Of a stretch of DNA of 64,000 bases, positions 51,802 to 62,247 are shown piece by piece. The notes beneath the pieces were generated by a model, which saw only the letters and a program-made list of their open reading frames with translations, was not told the DNA's origin and did not search any database. Source of the stretch: Bacteroidota bacterium (lineage in GTDB: Bacteria; Bacteroidota; Bacteroidia; Chitinophagales; BACL12); assembly GCA_016706865.1 (NCBI GenBank), contig JADJIS010000002.1, positions 248,001 through 312,000 on the forward strand, read 5' to 3'. Positions within the stretch are counted from its first letter, which is position 1. Every line of letters starts with the position of its first letter. The position numbers and the translations under genes were made by a program.

Positions 51802-54309
51802 ATGAAAAATCCAATTTTATTCATTTTACTACTCTGTGCAGTAGTAAATTTACCGGCACAGGTTGAAATAACCCAACCCAATATAATTTACATCGTGATA
51901 GATGATCTCAATGATTATATTGAACCTTATTACGGGCATCCTCAGGTTAAAACCCCTAACATAAAAAGTATTGCGGATAGCGGTACTGTTTTTTTAAATG
52001 CCTTTGCCTCCTCACCGGTTTGTGCTGCATCACGTGCCAGTATTTTTACCGGTAAAGATGCGGCGTATACGGGTTTATTAAATAACCAGGATATAGATTG
52101 TGGCGATTATCGCGCAAGTTTTATTCCCGGAAATTATATCATCACTTTGCCGCAATATTTAAAAGACAGTGCCGGATATTTTACCTCGGGATATGGTAAA
52201 ATATTTCATTGTGATGCCGCATCCAACGAATATGACACAGAAACCGCAGATGTATGTTCCAAAACAAAATCATGGAATAAATTTATTACACCTCAACAAG
52301 GTGCAGGTGTTCATGCAGCAGCGGAAGCTACGGATGAAGATATAACTCAATTTAAATGGTCGAAACTGGATAGCAGCTTCGAAAGTTCTTTAGAAGATTA
52401 TATTGCTACGGATAGTGTATTGCAAACAATTGATGATTATGTATTACATCCCGAATTATTTTGTAACAGGCCATTATTTATGTCTATCGGATATCATCTT
52501 CCCCACCTACCAATGTATGTAACAGAAAATTATTACCCTGAATATTATCAGGACAATATTTACGAAGAACCTTTTGATAAGCCATATAACTTCCCATTTA
52601 ATGCGTTTCCTTATAACGGAATTGTAATGCCTCCCCAACCTAAAATTGCCTGGGACGATTATGATCATTTAGGCGAACTAGGAAAAAATTTTGCCGGTCC
52701 CTATATACACAATGGATTCTTAAGTAATTGTGAAACAATTGATCCTTTACCCATAATAGAGTATGGAATTTCCGACGAGGAAAGAATGGAAATTCTTGCG
52801 GAATCAAAACGCGCAAATGCAATTATGGCCTATATTGCATCCATTCAATTTATAGATGCTCAGGTGGGAAGAGTATTGGAAAAATTGAAAGAAAATCCCG
52901 CACTTTATTATAACACCATAATTATTATAAGCAGCGATCACGGATATTCCTTAGGCGAAAAAAAGCATTGGGCAAAACGCGCATTATGGGAAACAGACAT
53001 TCGTGTTCCATTGATAATTACAGATAATAGAAATATGTTATCGCAGGTTTGTAACAGTGCAGTTAATTTAATCGATCTTTTTCCAACCATTTGTGAGTTT
53101 GCTGAAATAAGTGAACCTGTTTTTCCTGATGGAGGAGATTATTTGGATGGCAATTCTCTCACTCCCTTTTTATTGCAACCGGAACTTAATATTGAACGAC
53201 CGGTATTAAGCACCATTCGACATGAAAGCGGTGAGGAATCTTCCTGTTTCCCGCAATATTCTGTTCGCAATAATAAATTTCATTATATCCGTTACAGATC
53301 AAATAATGCAGAGGAAGGACCTGATTGTGATTTTGCAAACTCCTATACCGAGGATGAACTTTATAAAATTGGTAAAAAGAGAGAGGGAGATCCAAACGAA
53401 TGGAACAATTTAATTAATAATGAAGAATATCAATCAGTGCTTCACTATTTGCAACAATGGCTACCCGATAGCTCAAAATATTTGCAATCTGCTTTTACTG
53501 TAAAAATTCACAATAGAACGCTGCCTTGCTTTTTACCCAATAATGGAAATTTGAAATTAATTCCTATCGTTTACAACGAACAAGGGGTAATAATGACAGG
53601 CGACGAACTTGATCTTTATACATTTAAATGGACAAATAGCCTAAATGATGAGGTGTTTTTTGGAAAAACGTATATTTTTGATATGGCCTCCATTTTACCA
53701 GAAATATTTGTTTTGAATGATGAAATGCTGATCAATGTGGAGGTTACCGAAACGGCAACAGGCTCCTTGATGGGATTTAATAATAAAATTATTTATATAA
53801 ATAGTCTCAATACTCCCGCTGTTTCCTTTGATATTCATACAAATGAAATAGAGAACAGTGTTGAAATCATAGATTATGAGATCTCCGGTAATTATACCAA
53901 TAGTTATTGGGAATTTGGAGATGGAATCAGTTCAGAAGAGTATTGGCCTGCCACACATTTTTATTCCGTTCCAAGTTCTTATACCATTAGTAATTATATT
54001 GAATATGGAAATGGCTGTGAAATGAATGTTGATCAAACCATCGAAATATTTCGTCAGGGATTAGATTTGGCCGGTTATACCATATACCCAAACCCGGCAT
54101 CGGAAAAAGTAACCATAGCATTGGAAAAGGCGGAAACCAGTGTCGAAATTCAAATAATTAACATGTTAGGGCAAACAATATTCGATTCCAATGTAATTCC
54201 TGAAGGAAATTTGATATATTTGGACATTGAAAAAATACATGCCGGGAGTTATATCCTAAAATTAAATACGGAATCGACTTCAGCATGTAAAATAATTGAG
54301 ATTATTTAG
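51802..54309 (+). CDS. Secreted sulfatase 2, C-A-A-S-R type, PKD and T9SS domains
   Basis: 835 residues with the same layout as copy 1. The signal peptide ends NLPAQ (about 20). D34/D35 are in VIDDLN. The formylglycine Cys is C74 in C-A-A-S-R, the Ala variant of the C-x-P/A-x-R motif also used by active bacterial sulfatases. The pocket block is GYHLPHLPMYVTENYY and the active-site block SSDHGYSLGEKKHW. ELYKIGKKREGDPNEWNN marks the end of the catalytic domain. The Ig-like segment (TLPCFL), PKD (YWEFGDGISSEEY) and T9SS type A domain (YTIYPNPASEKVTIA) follow. It is 28 bases upstream of copy 3 and likely co-transcribed with it. Confidence 0.9.
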   Translation: MKNPILFILLLCAVVNLPAQVEITQPNIIYIVIDDLNDYIEPYYGHPQVKTPNIKSIADSGTVFLNAFASSPVCAASRASIFTGKDAAYTGLLNNQDIDCGDYRASFIPGNYIITLPQYLKDSAGYFTSGYGKIFHCDAASNEYDTETADVCSKTKSWNKFITPQQGAGVHAAAEATDEDITQFKWSKLDSSFESSLEDYIATDSVLQTIDDYVLHPELFCNRPLFMSIGYHLPHLPMYVTENYYPEYYQDNIYEEPFDKPYNFPFNAFPYNGIVMPPQPKIAWDDYDHLGELGKNFAGPYIHNGFLSNCETIDPLPIIEYGISDEERMEILAESKRANAIMAYIASIQFIDAQVGRVLEKLKENPALYYNTIIIISSDHGYSLGEKKHWAKRALWETDIRVPLIITDNRNMLSQVCNSAVNLIDLFPTICEFAEISEPVFPDGGDYLDGNSLTPFLLQPELNIERPVLSTIRHESGEESSCFPQYSVRNNKFHYIRYRSNNAEEGPDCDFANSYTEDELYKIGKKREGDPNEWNNLINNEEYQSVLHYLQQWLPDSSKYLQSAFTVKIHNRTLPCFLPNNGNLKLIPIVYNEQGVIMTGDELDLYTFKWTNSLNDEVFFGKTYIFDMASILPEIFVLNDEMLINVEVTETATGSLMGFNNKIIYINSLNTPAVSFDIHTNEIENSVEIIDYEISGNYTNSYWEFGDGISSEEYWPATHFYSVPSSYTISNYIEYGNGCEMNVDQTIEIFRQGLDLAGYTIYPNPASEKVTIALEKAETSVEIQIINMLGQTIFDSNVIPEGNLIYLDIEKIHAGSYILKLNTESTSACKIIEII

Positions 54310-54337
54310 TTTATATTGTCTGATTAAAAAAAATCAA

Positions 54338-56860
54338 ATGAGAATTCAATTTTTTACGCTCCTTACTATTTTTGCTATTTTTCAACTTTCTGCTCAGGTA
54401 GTTCCAGCAAAACCGAATTTTATATTTATTGTGGTGGATGATCTCAACGATTATACACAGGGATTGAACGGCAATCCGGAAGTTCAAACTCCGAATATTA
54501 ATGAATTGGAATCTATGGGAATTAGTTTTGTAAATGCATATGTAAATACTCCCGGTTGTGCGCCCTCCAGAACCAGTTTTTTATCAGGTAAGGATATTGC
54601 TTATACTAAAGTTTTTAATAATGAAGATTACGTTGCTAAATTCAGAAGTAATTTTACTGCCGCTGAGGGTAATGCTGAGGTGTTTTCACTTCCTGAAATT
54701 TTAAAAGATTCGGGTGGATATTATACCTATGCTTTAGAAAAAATATTTCACAATTCAGCACAAAATGATTACGACAAATCAACACCAAATCCATGTGATA
54801 AAGATTTGTCATGGAACAAAATGAAACATTTTGATGAGACTCTTCCCTTAATGGATTTGCTGGATAATTATGCATTCGGAGATTTTTTTGACTGGGGTAT
54901 GATACCTGATTCTTTAGAACCTATTTTGCAGGATTATATCATGACCGACAGTGCCATCCAATTTATTAATCAATTTGCAAATGGAACGGCTAACACTTGC
55001 GGTAGACCATTCTTTTTAGCATTGGGATATAATCGTCCGCATTCCGACAGATATATTCCTCAAAAATATTTCCCACCTTATTATCTTGAAGATATCTATG
55101 AAGAACCATTTGTTGCCCCATATAATTCTCCCGCCAATGCATTTCCTTTAAATGGCCATTTTATGCCTCCGCAACCTGATCCTATATATAATGATTATTA
55201 TCAGCTGCCTGAACTAGGTGTGGGACAAAAACTTGCAGATTTCGGTGAGGGTTATCTGGAATTAATTGAATTTGTTGATCAGCTTCCTTTTTTACCGGTT
55301 ATTGATGCAGGTTTAACGGTGGAAGAAAGACAAAATATTATTATGCAAACAGCAGCTTCTAACGAAGACCTCGTGTATGTTGCCGCTGTGCAATATATTG
55401 ATGCATTAATTGGAAAAGTGATTGATACCTTACAGGCCTTTCCCGAATTAATGGAGAACACGATAATTGTTTTAGTAAGCGACAATGGTTATTCTCTTGG
55501 GGAGAAACGTCATTGGACAAAATGGGGATTATGGGAAACCGACCTGCGAGTTCCTTTTATTATTGTAGATCCTTCACGACCTTCAAATCAGATCTGTAAT
55601 AGAAATGTTTCTCTGTTAGATATATTTCCAACTATTTGCGATCTCGCGGATGTTGCATATCCAACCTTTGCCGACGGAAGTGATTATCTCGATGGACACA
55701 GCATTATTCCATTACTCAATGCTCCGAATTCGTTAATAGAAAATCCATCCTTATCCACTACTAAAAGAACATCCGGAATCGGGAGTTGTTTTCCGCATTA
55801 TTCTGTGAGAAACGAAAAATATCATTACATACGATATCAAAAAAATAATAACGGAGACCTTGGAATTACCACTTGTGATCTTGGCGGAACTTATTACGAG
55901 GAAGAATTATATGAGATTGGTGTTGATCGAGAAACCGACCCCAACGAATGGAATAATTTAGCTGCCGATCCTGATTACGCACCTGTTATTGATTATTTAG
56001 AAGAATTTATGCCGGGTGGTTCATTGTATTTACAAAAAGCGTTTACTGTTCAAATATCAACCAAACCATTACCCTGTTTTTTAAATAATAGCACAACAGT
56101 TAAAATTTCCTCCTTTTTATATTCCGATATGGGATCAGCAATTGGCGGCGCGGCATTATCAAATTATCAATTTAAATGGACCAATAGTTTAACTGCAGCA
56201 ACTTTCTTCGGTAGAAATTATAATTTTAATACTGCATCAATTCCGGCACCGGTATTTACTGCAAATAATAAAATAATTTTTTATCTGGAAGTAACGGATC
56301 TCACATCCGGAGATCTTGTTGCATTTAAAACACATGAAATTTCGATCAACAGTGCAAATACTCCTTCCTCAACATTTGCGGTTGTAACAGATCCTGTTTT
56401 AAACAGTGCTGATATTGTTTCTTATAATATTGTTGGAAGTTATACAAATACATACTGGACATTCGGTGATGGCATTACTTCGGAGGAATTTATTCCGGAT
56501 ACCCATTTTTACGCCGCTCCAGGCCCGTATTCTATTAGAAATTATATTGAATATGGAAACGGATGCGTGAAAAGTAAAGCGAAAAATATTACTATTACCC
56601 GCGAGGGAATTGCGGAGATCAGTTTTAATATTTATCCAAATCCCGTAGATGATATATTAAATATAATTTTAGACGAACCAAGCCAGGAAGTTACTATTCA
56701 ATTAATAGACATTTTAGGAAAAGTTGTATTTGAACAAAAATATTATTCATCCCAGGAATCCATTCAGATAAACACAGGGCAATTAATTCCGGGTATTTAT
56801 GTTGTTACTATAAATGCGGGAGAAATTACAGGTAATAAATTATTGGAAATTGTGAGGTGA
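54338..56860 (+). CDS. Secreted sulfatase 3, PKD and T9SS domains
   Basis: 840 residues from the ATG at 54338 (MRIQFFTLLTIF...LSAQ signal peptide). An earlier in-frame ATG at 54296 overlaps the end of copy 2 and would bury the signal. D34/D35 (VVDDLN) and the formylglycine Cys C74 in C-A-P-S-R are present. The pocket block is GYNRPHSDRYIPQKYF. The active-site block is VSDNGYSLGEKRHW, with DN in place of DH (both are known in sulfatases). The Ig-like segment (PLPCFL), PKD (YWTFGDGITSEEF) and T9SS domain (FNIYPNPVDDILNII) follow. A 290-base gap with no repeat or terminator separates it from copy 4. Confidence 0.9.
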   Translation: MRIQFFTLLTIFAIFQLSAQVVPAKPNFIFIVVDDLNDYTQGLNGNPEVQTPNINELESMGISFVNAYVNTPGCAPSRTSFLSGKDIAYTKVFNNEDYVAKFRSNFTAAEGNAEVFSLPEILKDSGGYYTYALEKIFHNSAQNDYDKSTPNPCDKDLSWNKMKHFDETLPLMDLLDNYAFGDFFDWGMIPDSLEPILQDYIMTDSAIQFINQFANGTANTCGRPFFLALGYNRPHSDRYIPQKYFPPYYLEDIYEEPFVAPYNSPANAFPLNGHFMPPQPDPIYNDYYQLPELGVGQKLADFGEGYLELIEFVDQLPFLPVIDAGLTVEERQNIIMQTAASNEDLVYVAAVQYIDALIGKVIDTLQAFPELMENTIIVLVSDNGYSLGEKRHWTKWGLWETDLRVPFIIVDPSRPSNQICNRNVSLLDIFPTICDLADVAYPTFADGSDYLDGHSIIPLLNAPNSLIENPSLSTTKRTSGIGSCFPHYSVRNEKYHYIRYQKNNNGDLGITTCDLGGTYYEEELYEIGVDRETDPNEWNNLAADPDYAPVIDYLEEFMPGGSLYLQKAFTVQISTKPLPCFLNNSTTVKISSFLYSDMGSAIGGAALSNYQFKWTNSLTAATFFGRNYNFNTASIPAPVFTANNKIIFYLEVTDLTSGDLVAFKTHEISINSANTPSSTFAVVTDPVLNSADIVSYNIVGSYTNTYWTFGDGITSEEFIPDTHFYAAPGPYSIRNYIEYGNGCVKSKAKNITITREGIAEISFNIYPNPVDDILNIILDEPSQEVTIQLIDILGKVVFEQKYYSSQESIQINTGQLIPGIYVVTINAGEITGNKLLEIVR

Positions 56861-57150
56861 ATTCTAAGACAGATTAATTTCGAAGTTGCTTAGGTAATTT
56901 TCATTAACAAAATACAATTCTCAAAATTAATTATATATTATTTTTATCATATTGTAAATATATATATATATCTTTTGATGTCTTTCGAACCATAAAAAGC
57001 CTTAATTGGATAATGAACTCGACTAAACCGGGTTGCATAAATATTGCTCTGCTAAGTTAATGCTAGGTTTCGCACTTATTTTAGCATCGTTCACTAAATG
57101 GATACGAGAATAATTGCAAATTATTATATTTTTACCATAAGATTAAGTTT

Positions 57151-59670
57151 ATGTTAAATCGTGGTATCTTTTTCTTTGCTGTTATTTTTTTGGGTGTAAA
57201 GTGCGCTTTTGGTCAGGTAACAGAAAAACCAAATATCATTATTATCATGTTTGATGATTTAAATGATTGGGTAACCGGTTTTAATGGACATCCTCAATCC
57301 TCTACGCCGAATATTGCTAAAATTGCCGATTTTGGTACTACTTTTTTAAATGCCTTTTGTTCAGCCCCGGTTTGTGCACCTTCCAGAACAAGCTGGTTAA
57401 CGGGTAAAAATCCACATTATACGGGAATCTATAATAATGAAGAATTTAATGATCATGATTTTAGAAGTAATTTTCCAGCTGATAAATTTATAGTGACACT
57501 ACCCCAATATTTAAAAGATTCGGGTGGATATTATACAATAAGTATGAATAAAATTTTTCATGCTGATAGTTTTTACCCTGATTATGATGATGTTACTTCC
57601 GATAATTGTGCTAAAATGCTTTCCTGGAATAAGGCCATTTATAAACCCAATGGCAATGCATTATTAGAAGCCGGAGAGATTGCAAATGAGGATATTGAAA
57701 AATTTGAATGGTCGAAAATAGATTCATTGCTAATATATGAGATGCAGGATTATGCGATCACCGACTCTGCTATTAATTTTATTAATCAGTATCAGGATGA
57801 TCAAAATGAATTCTGCAACAAACCATTTTTTCTCGCATTGGGATATCATAGACCACATCAGGAATTATTTATTCCTGAACAATATTTTTTAAATGACTAT
57901 GTAACTGATTTTTATAAAATTCCATTTGATATTCCATTTAATTATCCGGAAAACTCCTTTCCTTACAACGGAGTTGTTTTAGCACCTCAACCTATATTGC
58001 CTTATAGCGATATTGATCAATTGGGTTATATGAGTAATAAATTGGCTCCCCCGGGTATTCATAATGAGCTTCTTGCCTGGGGTGAAGATCTCTACCCATT
58101 ACCTGTTATAAATGATACACTTACAGATGAGGAAAGAAAATTGATCTTATTTAAGTCAAAAATGGCCAATGCAGTTATGGCATACTTGGCAGCAATTAAA
58201 TTTGCTGATGATCAACTCGGCCGTTTTTGGAATGCACTGGAGTTAAATCCGGATATTTTAAATAATACGATCATCATTATAGCTAGTGATAATGGATATG
58301 CTTTAGACGAAAAAACGCACTGGAAAAAACGTGGCCTTTGGGAAACCGATATCCGTATCCCCTTTATTATAGCAGATATGAGGAATCCAACAAATATTAA
58401 TAGTTCCATTCCAATTAGTTTGTTAGATATTTTTCCCACTCTATGCGATTTTGCAAATATTGAACCTCCATTAAATGGTGAGGGAAATAGTTATCTGGAT
58501 GGAATAAGTTCGAAGATGATCTATTCTGATACATCTCTTATATATGAAAGGCCGGTTCTAACCATTTTTAAAGACGCTTTGGGATTGGAAGCGTCTTGCT
58601 TTGAACAATATTCTGTTAGAAACGATCGATTTCATTATATTGAATATCATTCCAATAACCTTCCTCCCGCATTAGATTGCGATCCATCTAAAACAACAAT
58701 AGAAAAAGAATTGTATGAAATTGGAATTGATAAAAAAACTGATCCAAACGAATGGAATAATATTGCTGATGATTCTACCTATTATTCAGTTATAAATTAT
58801 TTGCAACAATGGCTCCCCGGCCATATTTTTGAAAATAAAAAAACCTATAAAATTTTAATTGAAACTGCAGAACTGGATTGTGCATTAACTGCTTCAGATT
58901 CGATCGTATTAAAATTTAATTTATATAGTGATGAAGGCCTATTAATTGAACCACCCGCTGATAATATATATTTATGGACAAATAATCTTACCCGAGATAC
59001 CTTGTTTGGTATCGAAACCTGCTTTAAAATCAGTTCAATCAATCAAGATCTTTTGGAATCAAAAAATCAAATTTTATTTACAATACAGATGATCGACACC
59101 TTATCTCACGCAATAAATGCGCTCGATATAAAAACTATTATTCTTAAGGAAGAATCCACTCCATCAATAAAATTTGAAGTGCAACAATTATACAACAGTA
59201 ATACCGTTGCCCTTAGTAATATAACTATGAATGGTAATTACAGCGATTTGTTATGGGATTTTGGGGATGGATTTACATATTCCGGAACAAATCCCCCGGA
59301 ACATACTTATAATTCGTCGGGAACATACACTATTACAGCAAGCTGCTATTATGGGAACCAAAATATATGTGTTGCCCAATTTAAACAGGTTTGTGTACTC
59401 ACCACAAATACCTTGTTTCCAGCAAACCTCTTATTGGTATATCCTAACCCTGCGCAAAACAACCTGTTTATACATACTCAAAATTTGGTGGAAGATGGAG
59501 AGATCCTGATATATTCAATTTCAGGGGAAAAAGTAAAAGCCGTATCTTTAGCTAATAATCAAACTTTAAATATTAGTTTGTCGATCTCTGAATTAACCCA
59601 AGGATTATATTTTATTGTGTTTAAAACCGGTATATATTGTTACCCTGGCCAATTTATAAAAACCATTTAA
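57151..59670 (+). CDS. Secreted sulfatase 4, more divergent, PKD and T9SS domains
   Basis: 839 residues. Signal peptide about 1-22 (ending AFGQ). D35/D36 are in MFDDLN. The formylglycine Cys is C75 in C-A-P-S-R followed by TSWLTGKN, the only copy with GKN instead of GKD/GKE. The pocket block is GYHRPHQELFIPEQYF. The active-site block is ASDNGYALDEKTHW, where the usual SLGEK is ALDEK. The Ig-like segment (LDCALTAS, LWTNNLTRDT), PKD (LLWDFGDGFTYS) and T9SS domain (LLVYPNPAQNNLFIH) follow. Its stop is 5 bases before the GTG of copy 5, so copies 4-6 form one unit. Confidence 0.88.
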   Translation: MLNRGIFFFAVIFLGVKCAFGQVTEKPNIIIIMFDDLNDWVTGFNGHPQSSTPNIAKIADFGTTFLNAFCSAPVCAPSRTSWLTGKNPHYTGIYNNEEFNDHDFRSNFPADKFIVTLPQYLKDSGGYYTISMNKIFHADSFYPDYDDVTSDNCAKMLSWNKAIYKPNGNALLEAGEIANEDIEKFEWSKIDSLLIYEMQDYAITDSAINFINQYQDDQNEFCNKPFFLALGYHRPHQELFIPEQYFLNDYVTDFYKIPFDIPFNYPENSFPYNGVVLAPQPILPYSDIDQLGYMSNKLAPPGIHNELLAWGEDLYPLPVINDTLTDEERKLILFKSKMANAVMAYLAAIKFADDQLGRFWNALELNPDILNNTIIIIASDNGYALDEKTHWKKRGLWETDIRIPFIIADMRNPTNINSSIPISLLDIFPTLCDFANIEPPLNGEGNSYLDGISSKMIYSDTSLIYERPVLTIFKDALGLEASCFEQYSVRNDRFHYIEYHSNNLPPALDCDPSKTTIEKELYEIGIDKKTDPNEWNNIADDSTYYSVINYLQQWLPGHIFENKKTYKILIETAELDCALTASDSIVLKFNLYSDEGLLIEPPADNIYLWTNNLTRDTLFGIETCFKISSINQDLLESKNQILFTIQMIDTLSHAINALDIKTIILKEESTPSIKFEVQQLYNSNTVALSNITMNGNYSDLLWDFGDGFTYSGTNPPEHTYNSSGTYTITASCYYGNQNICVAQFKQVCVLTTNTLFPANLLLVYPNPAQNNLFIHTQNLVEDGEILIYSISGEKVKAVSLANNQTLNISLSISELTQGLYFIVFKTGIYCYPGQFIKTI

Positions 59671-59675
59671 TTACT

Positions 59676-62247
59676 GTGAAAACATTGAAAATTACTTCTC
59701 TCACGCTTGGTTATATTTGCCTCATCCTATTTACAAACAGGCAGGTATTAAAAGCGCAGGTAACCCCGGCTCCAAATATTATATTTGTTACATTCGACGA
59801 TCTTAATGACTATGTTGAAGATCTTGGTGGCCAGATTCAGGTGGAAACCCCCAATCTTACACTTATAGCAAATTCCGGGAACATCCTTTATAAACAGTTA
59901 TTGCAGTTCCACTCAATGTGGTCCGTCAAGAGCGAGTATGATTACAGGTAAGGAACCTTACTATACCCATATTTACAATAATCCACAATATAAATGTAAA
60001 AATTTCAGACTCAATTTTAAGCCGTCATTGGATAATGAAACCGTTTTTACATTACCTGAATGGTTAAAAGATTCAGCGGGATATTTTACATATTCATTAA
60101 ATAAGATCATGCATTGTTATGAAAACCTGATCGATTACGACAGTATCAGTACCGATCCATGTGATAAGGATTTTTCCTGGAACCGAGTTTTTTATTTCAC
60201 CGATTCTGCCGTTATTGATAATGCAGGTGATGCTGCTTTAGGAGGGCCCGACAATGTGAGATGGAGTCTGCTCAATGACACTCTTGAAGATTACATGGAA
60301 GATAATATTATGATCGACTCCGCGATCGCGTTTATTAATGCATTTGGCGACGGAGCTGATATTACTTGCGGAAAACCATTTTTTTTAGGAGTTGGTTTCC
60401 TCAAACCGCATTTACCCTATTTCGTTCCTGAAAAATATTATTCAGACTTTTATTTATCTGATTATTACTCTTCCCCGTTTAATTATCCTTATAATTTTCC
60501 AAAAGGTGCTTATCCCTATAATGGAATAATAATGCCTCCCCAGCCCGATACAATATTTAATGATTATAACCACTTACCCATTGATGGTGTTGCAAGATCT
60601 TTAGCTGATCCGGGACCTTTAAATAATTTACTGGAATTTGCAGAAGAAATTATTCCTATTCCAGAAATAGATCCATTGTTAACTGACGAGGAAAGAATTG
60701 AAATTCTGGAGCAAGCAGTATGGGCAAATTCTATTATTGCTTATATGGCAACTATCAAGTTTATTGATGATCAATTTGGAAGATTATTAACGGCTCTTCA
60801 GGAAAATCCCGAGATCTATAATAATACGATTATTGTAATAACAAGTGATCATGGATTCTCCCTCGGGGAAAAAAAACATTTCCTAAAAGGTAGTTTATGG
60901 GAAACCGATACAAGAGTACCTTTAATAATTGCAGATCTTAGAAACCCGGTGGAACAAATTTCTTATCAAACAGTAAGTAATATTGATCTTTTCCCAACTA
61001 TTTGCGACTTAGTGGGTGTCGATTATCCAAATATGCCGGATGGAAATAATTATCTTGACGGAAAAAGTTTGGCACCAATTCTAATTGATAATAGTTATTC
61101 CTTTTACAGACCTGTCTTATCCACTTACAGTGAAAAAGATTCCTTAGATCAGGGTGCATGTTTTCCGCAATATTCACTTCGCGATGAACGATTCCATTAC
61201 ATAAAATATGCAACAAATAATGAATACGGTCTATACGATTGTAATATTGCCATGAGTCAAACAGAAGAGGAATTATACGAAATAGGATTCAATAGAGATA
61301 TAGATCCCTTCGAATGGAATAACTTAATTGAGAATGATGATTACAAACCTGTTAAAGATTTTATAAGTCAATGGCTTCCCGGTGAAGATCTTTATTTGCA
61401 AAAAGCCTATACCATAAAAATTCAAAATGATCCACTTCAATGTCTGTTAGATCATGGAGATACTCTGGTAATGAATTTTAATTTATACGACACAACGGGA
61501 GCTTTATCTCCGGTTCCGGCAAATTATCTTTTTATCTGGACAAACAATTTAACTGATGATTCACTTTATGGCAATTCAGTCGTATTTCCTACTGACTTGA
61601 TAAACGAAGACGATTTTCTTGCAACGAACCGACTATTTATTTATTTGACCATGCTTGATACTGCTAATTCCATAAAGGCAGCATTTGATATTAAATACTT
61701 TTACCTAAATGAAATTAATGAACCGGAAATATACTTTAATACAATAAAGGGTGACACTACTCAAGCTATTATAACTGACCTTGCAATAACCGGAACTTAT
61801 AATGATATATGGTGGGATTTTGGCGACGGGACCATCATTGAAGACGACGATCCGGAGTTTTACAGTTATGCAGCGATCGGCACTTATACTATAACATGTT
61901 ACGTGCAATATGGAAATGATACAACATGTATAAAAACATTTTCTAAAACTTTTACCACTAATATAAAAGAATACTTCAAGGATGATATACTTTGGGCATA
62001 CCCAAATCCGGCAAGAAATATTATTTCAGTCTCCCTCAAATCAGGAAATTTTAATGGTAATTTACTCATTTATGACAATGCAGGCAGATGTTTAATAAGG
62101 CAGAACTTTACATCTTCCACCTCCAATATTCATACGTTTGATGTAAACCTTTTCCCATCCGGAATATACTACCTTTATTATATAGATATTAATGGAATAT
62201 CAGCGGGTACACAATTCGCGGTAATACATAAAAATGATCCCAAATGA
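59676..62247 (+). pseudogene. Sulfatase 5 interrupted by a single-base frameshift
   Basis: From the GTG at 59676 (signal peptide MKTLKITSLTLGYICLILF...LKAQ) the frame encodes the sulfatase start with D41/D42 (TFDDLN) and runs to NLTLIANSGNI. One extra base at 59881-59890 (acatccttta) then shifts it into a stop near 59951. In the +1 frame the protein resumes as FINSYCSSTQCGPSRASMITGKEP, so the formylglycine Cys (C-G-P-S-R) and the rest continue unbroken to 62247. GFLKPHLPYFVPEKYY, TSDHGFSLGEKKHF, the Ig-like segment PLQCLL, PKD WWDFGDGTI and LWAYPNPARNIISV are all intact. Removing one base gives 856 residues. Either a recent pseudogene, an assembly/sequencing error, or, less likely, recoding. 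The downstream ATG at 59938 alone would lack signal and Cys. Confidence 0.85.

Noticed and set aside
59938..62247. Sulfatase 5 downstream part as an independent gene
   Set aside because: It would begin after the formylglycine cysteine and lack a signal peptide; it is the rest of the frameshifted gene.
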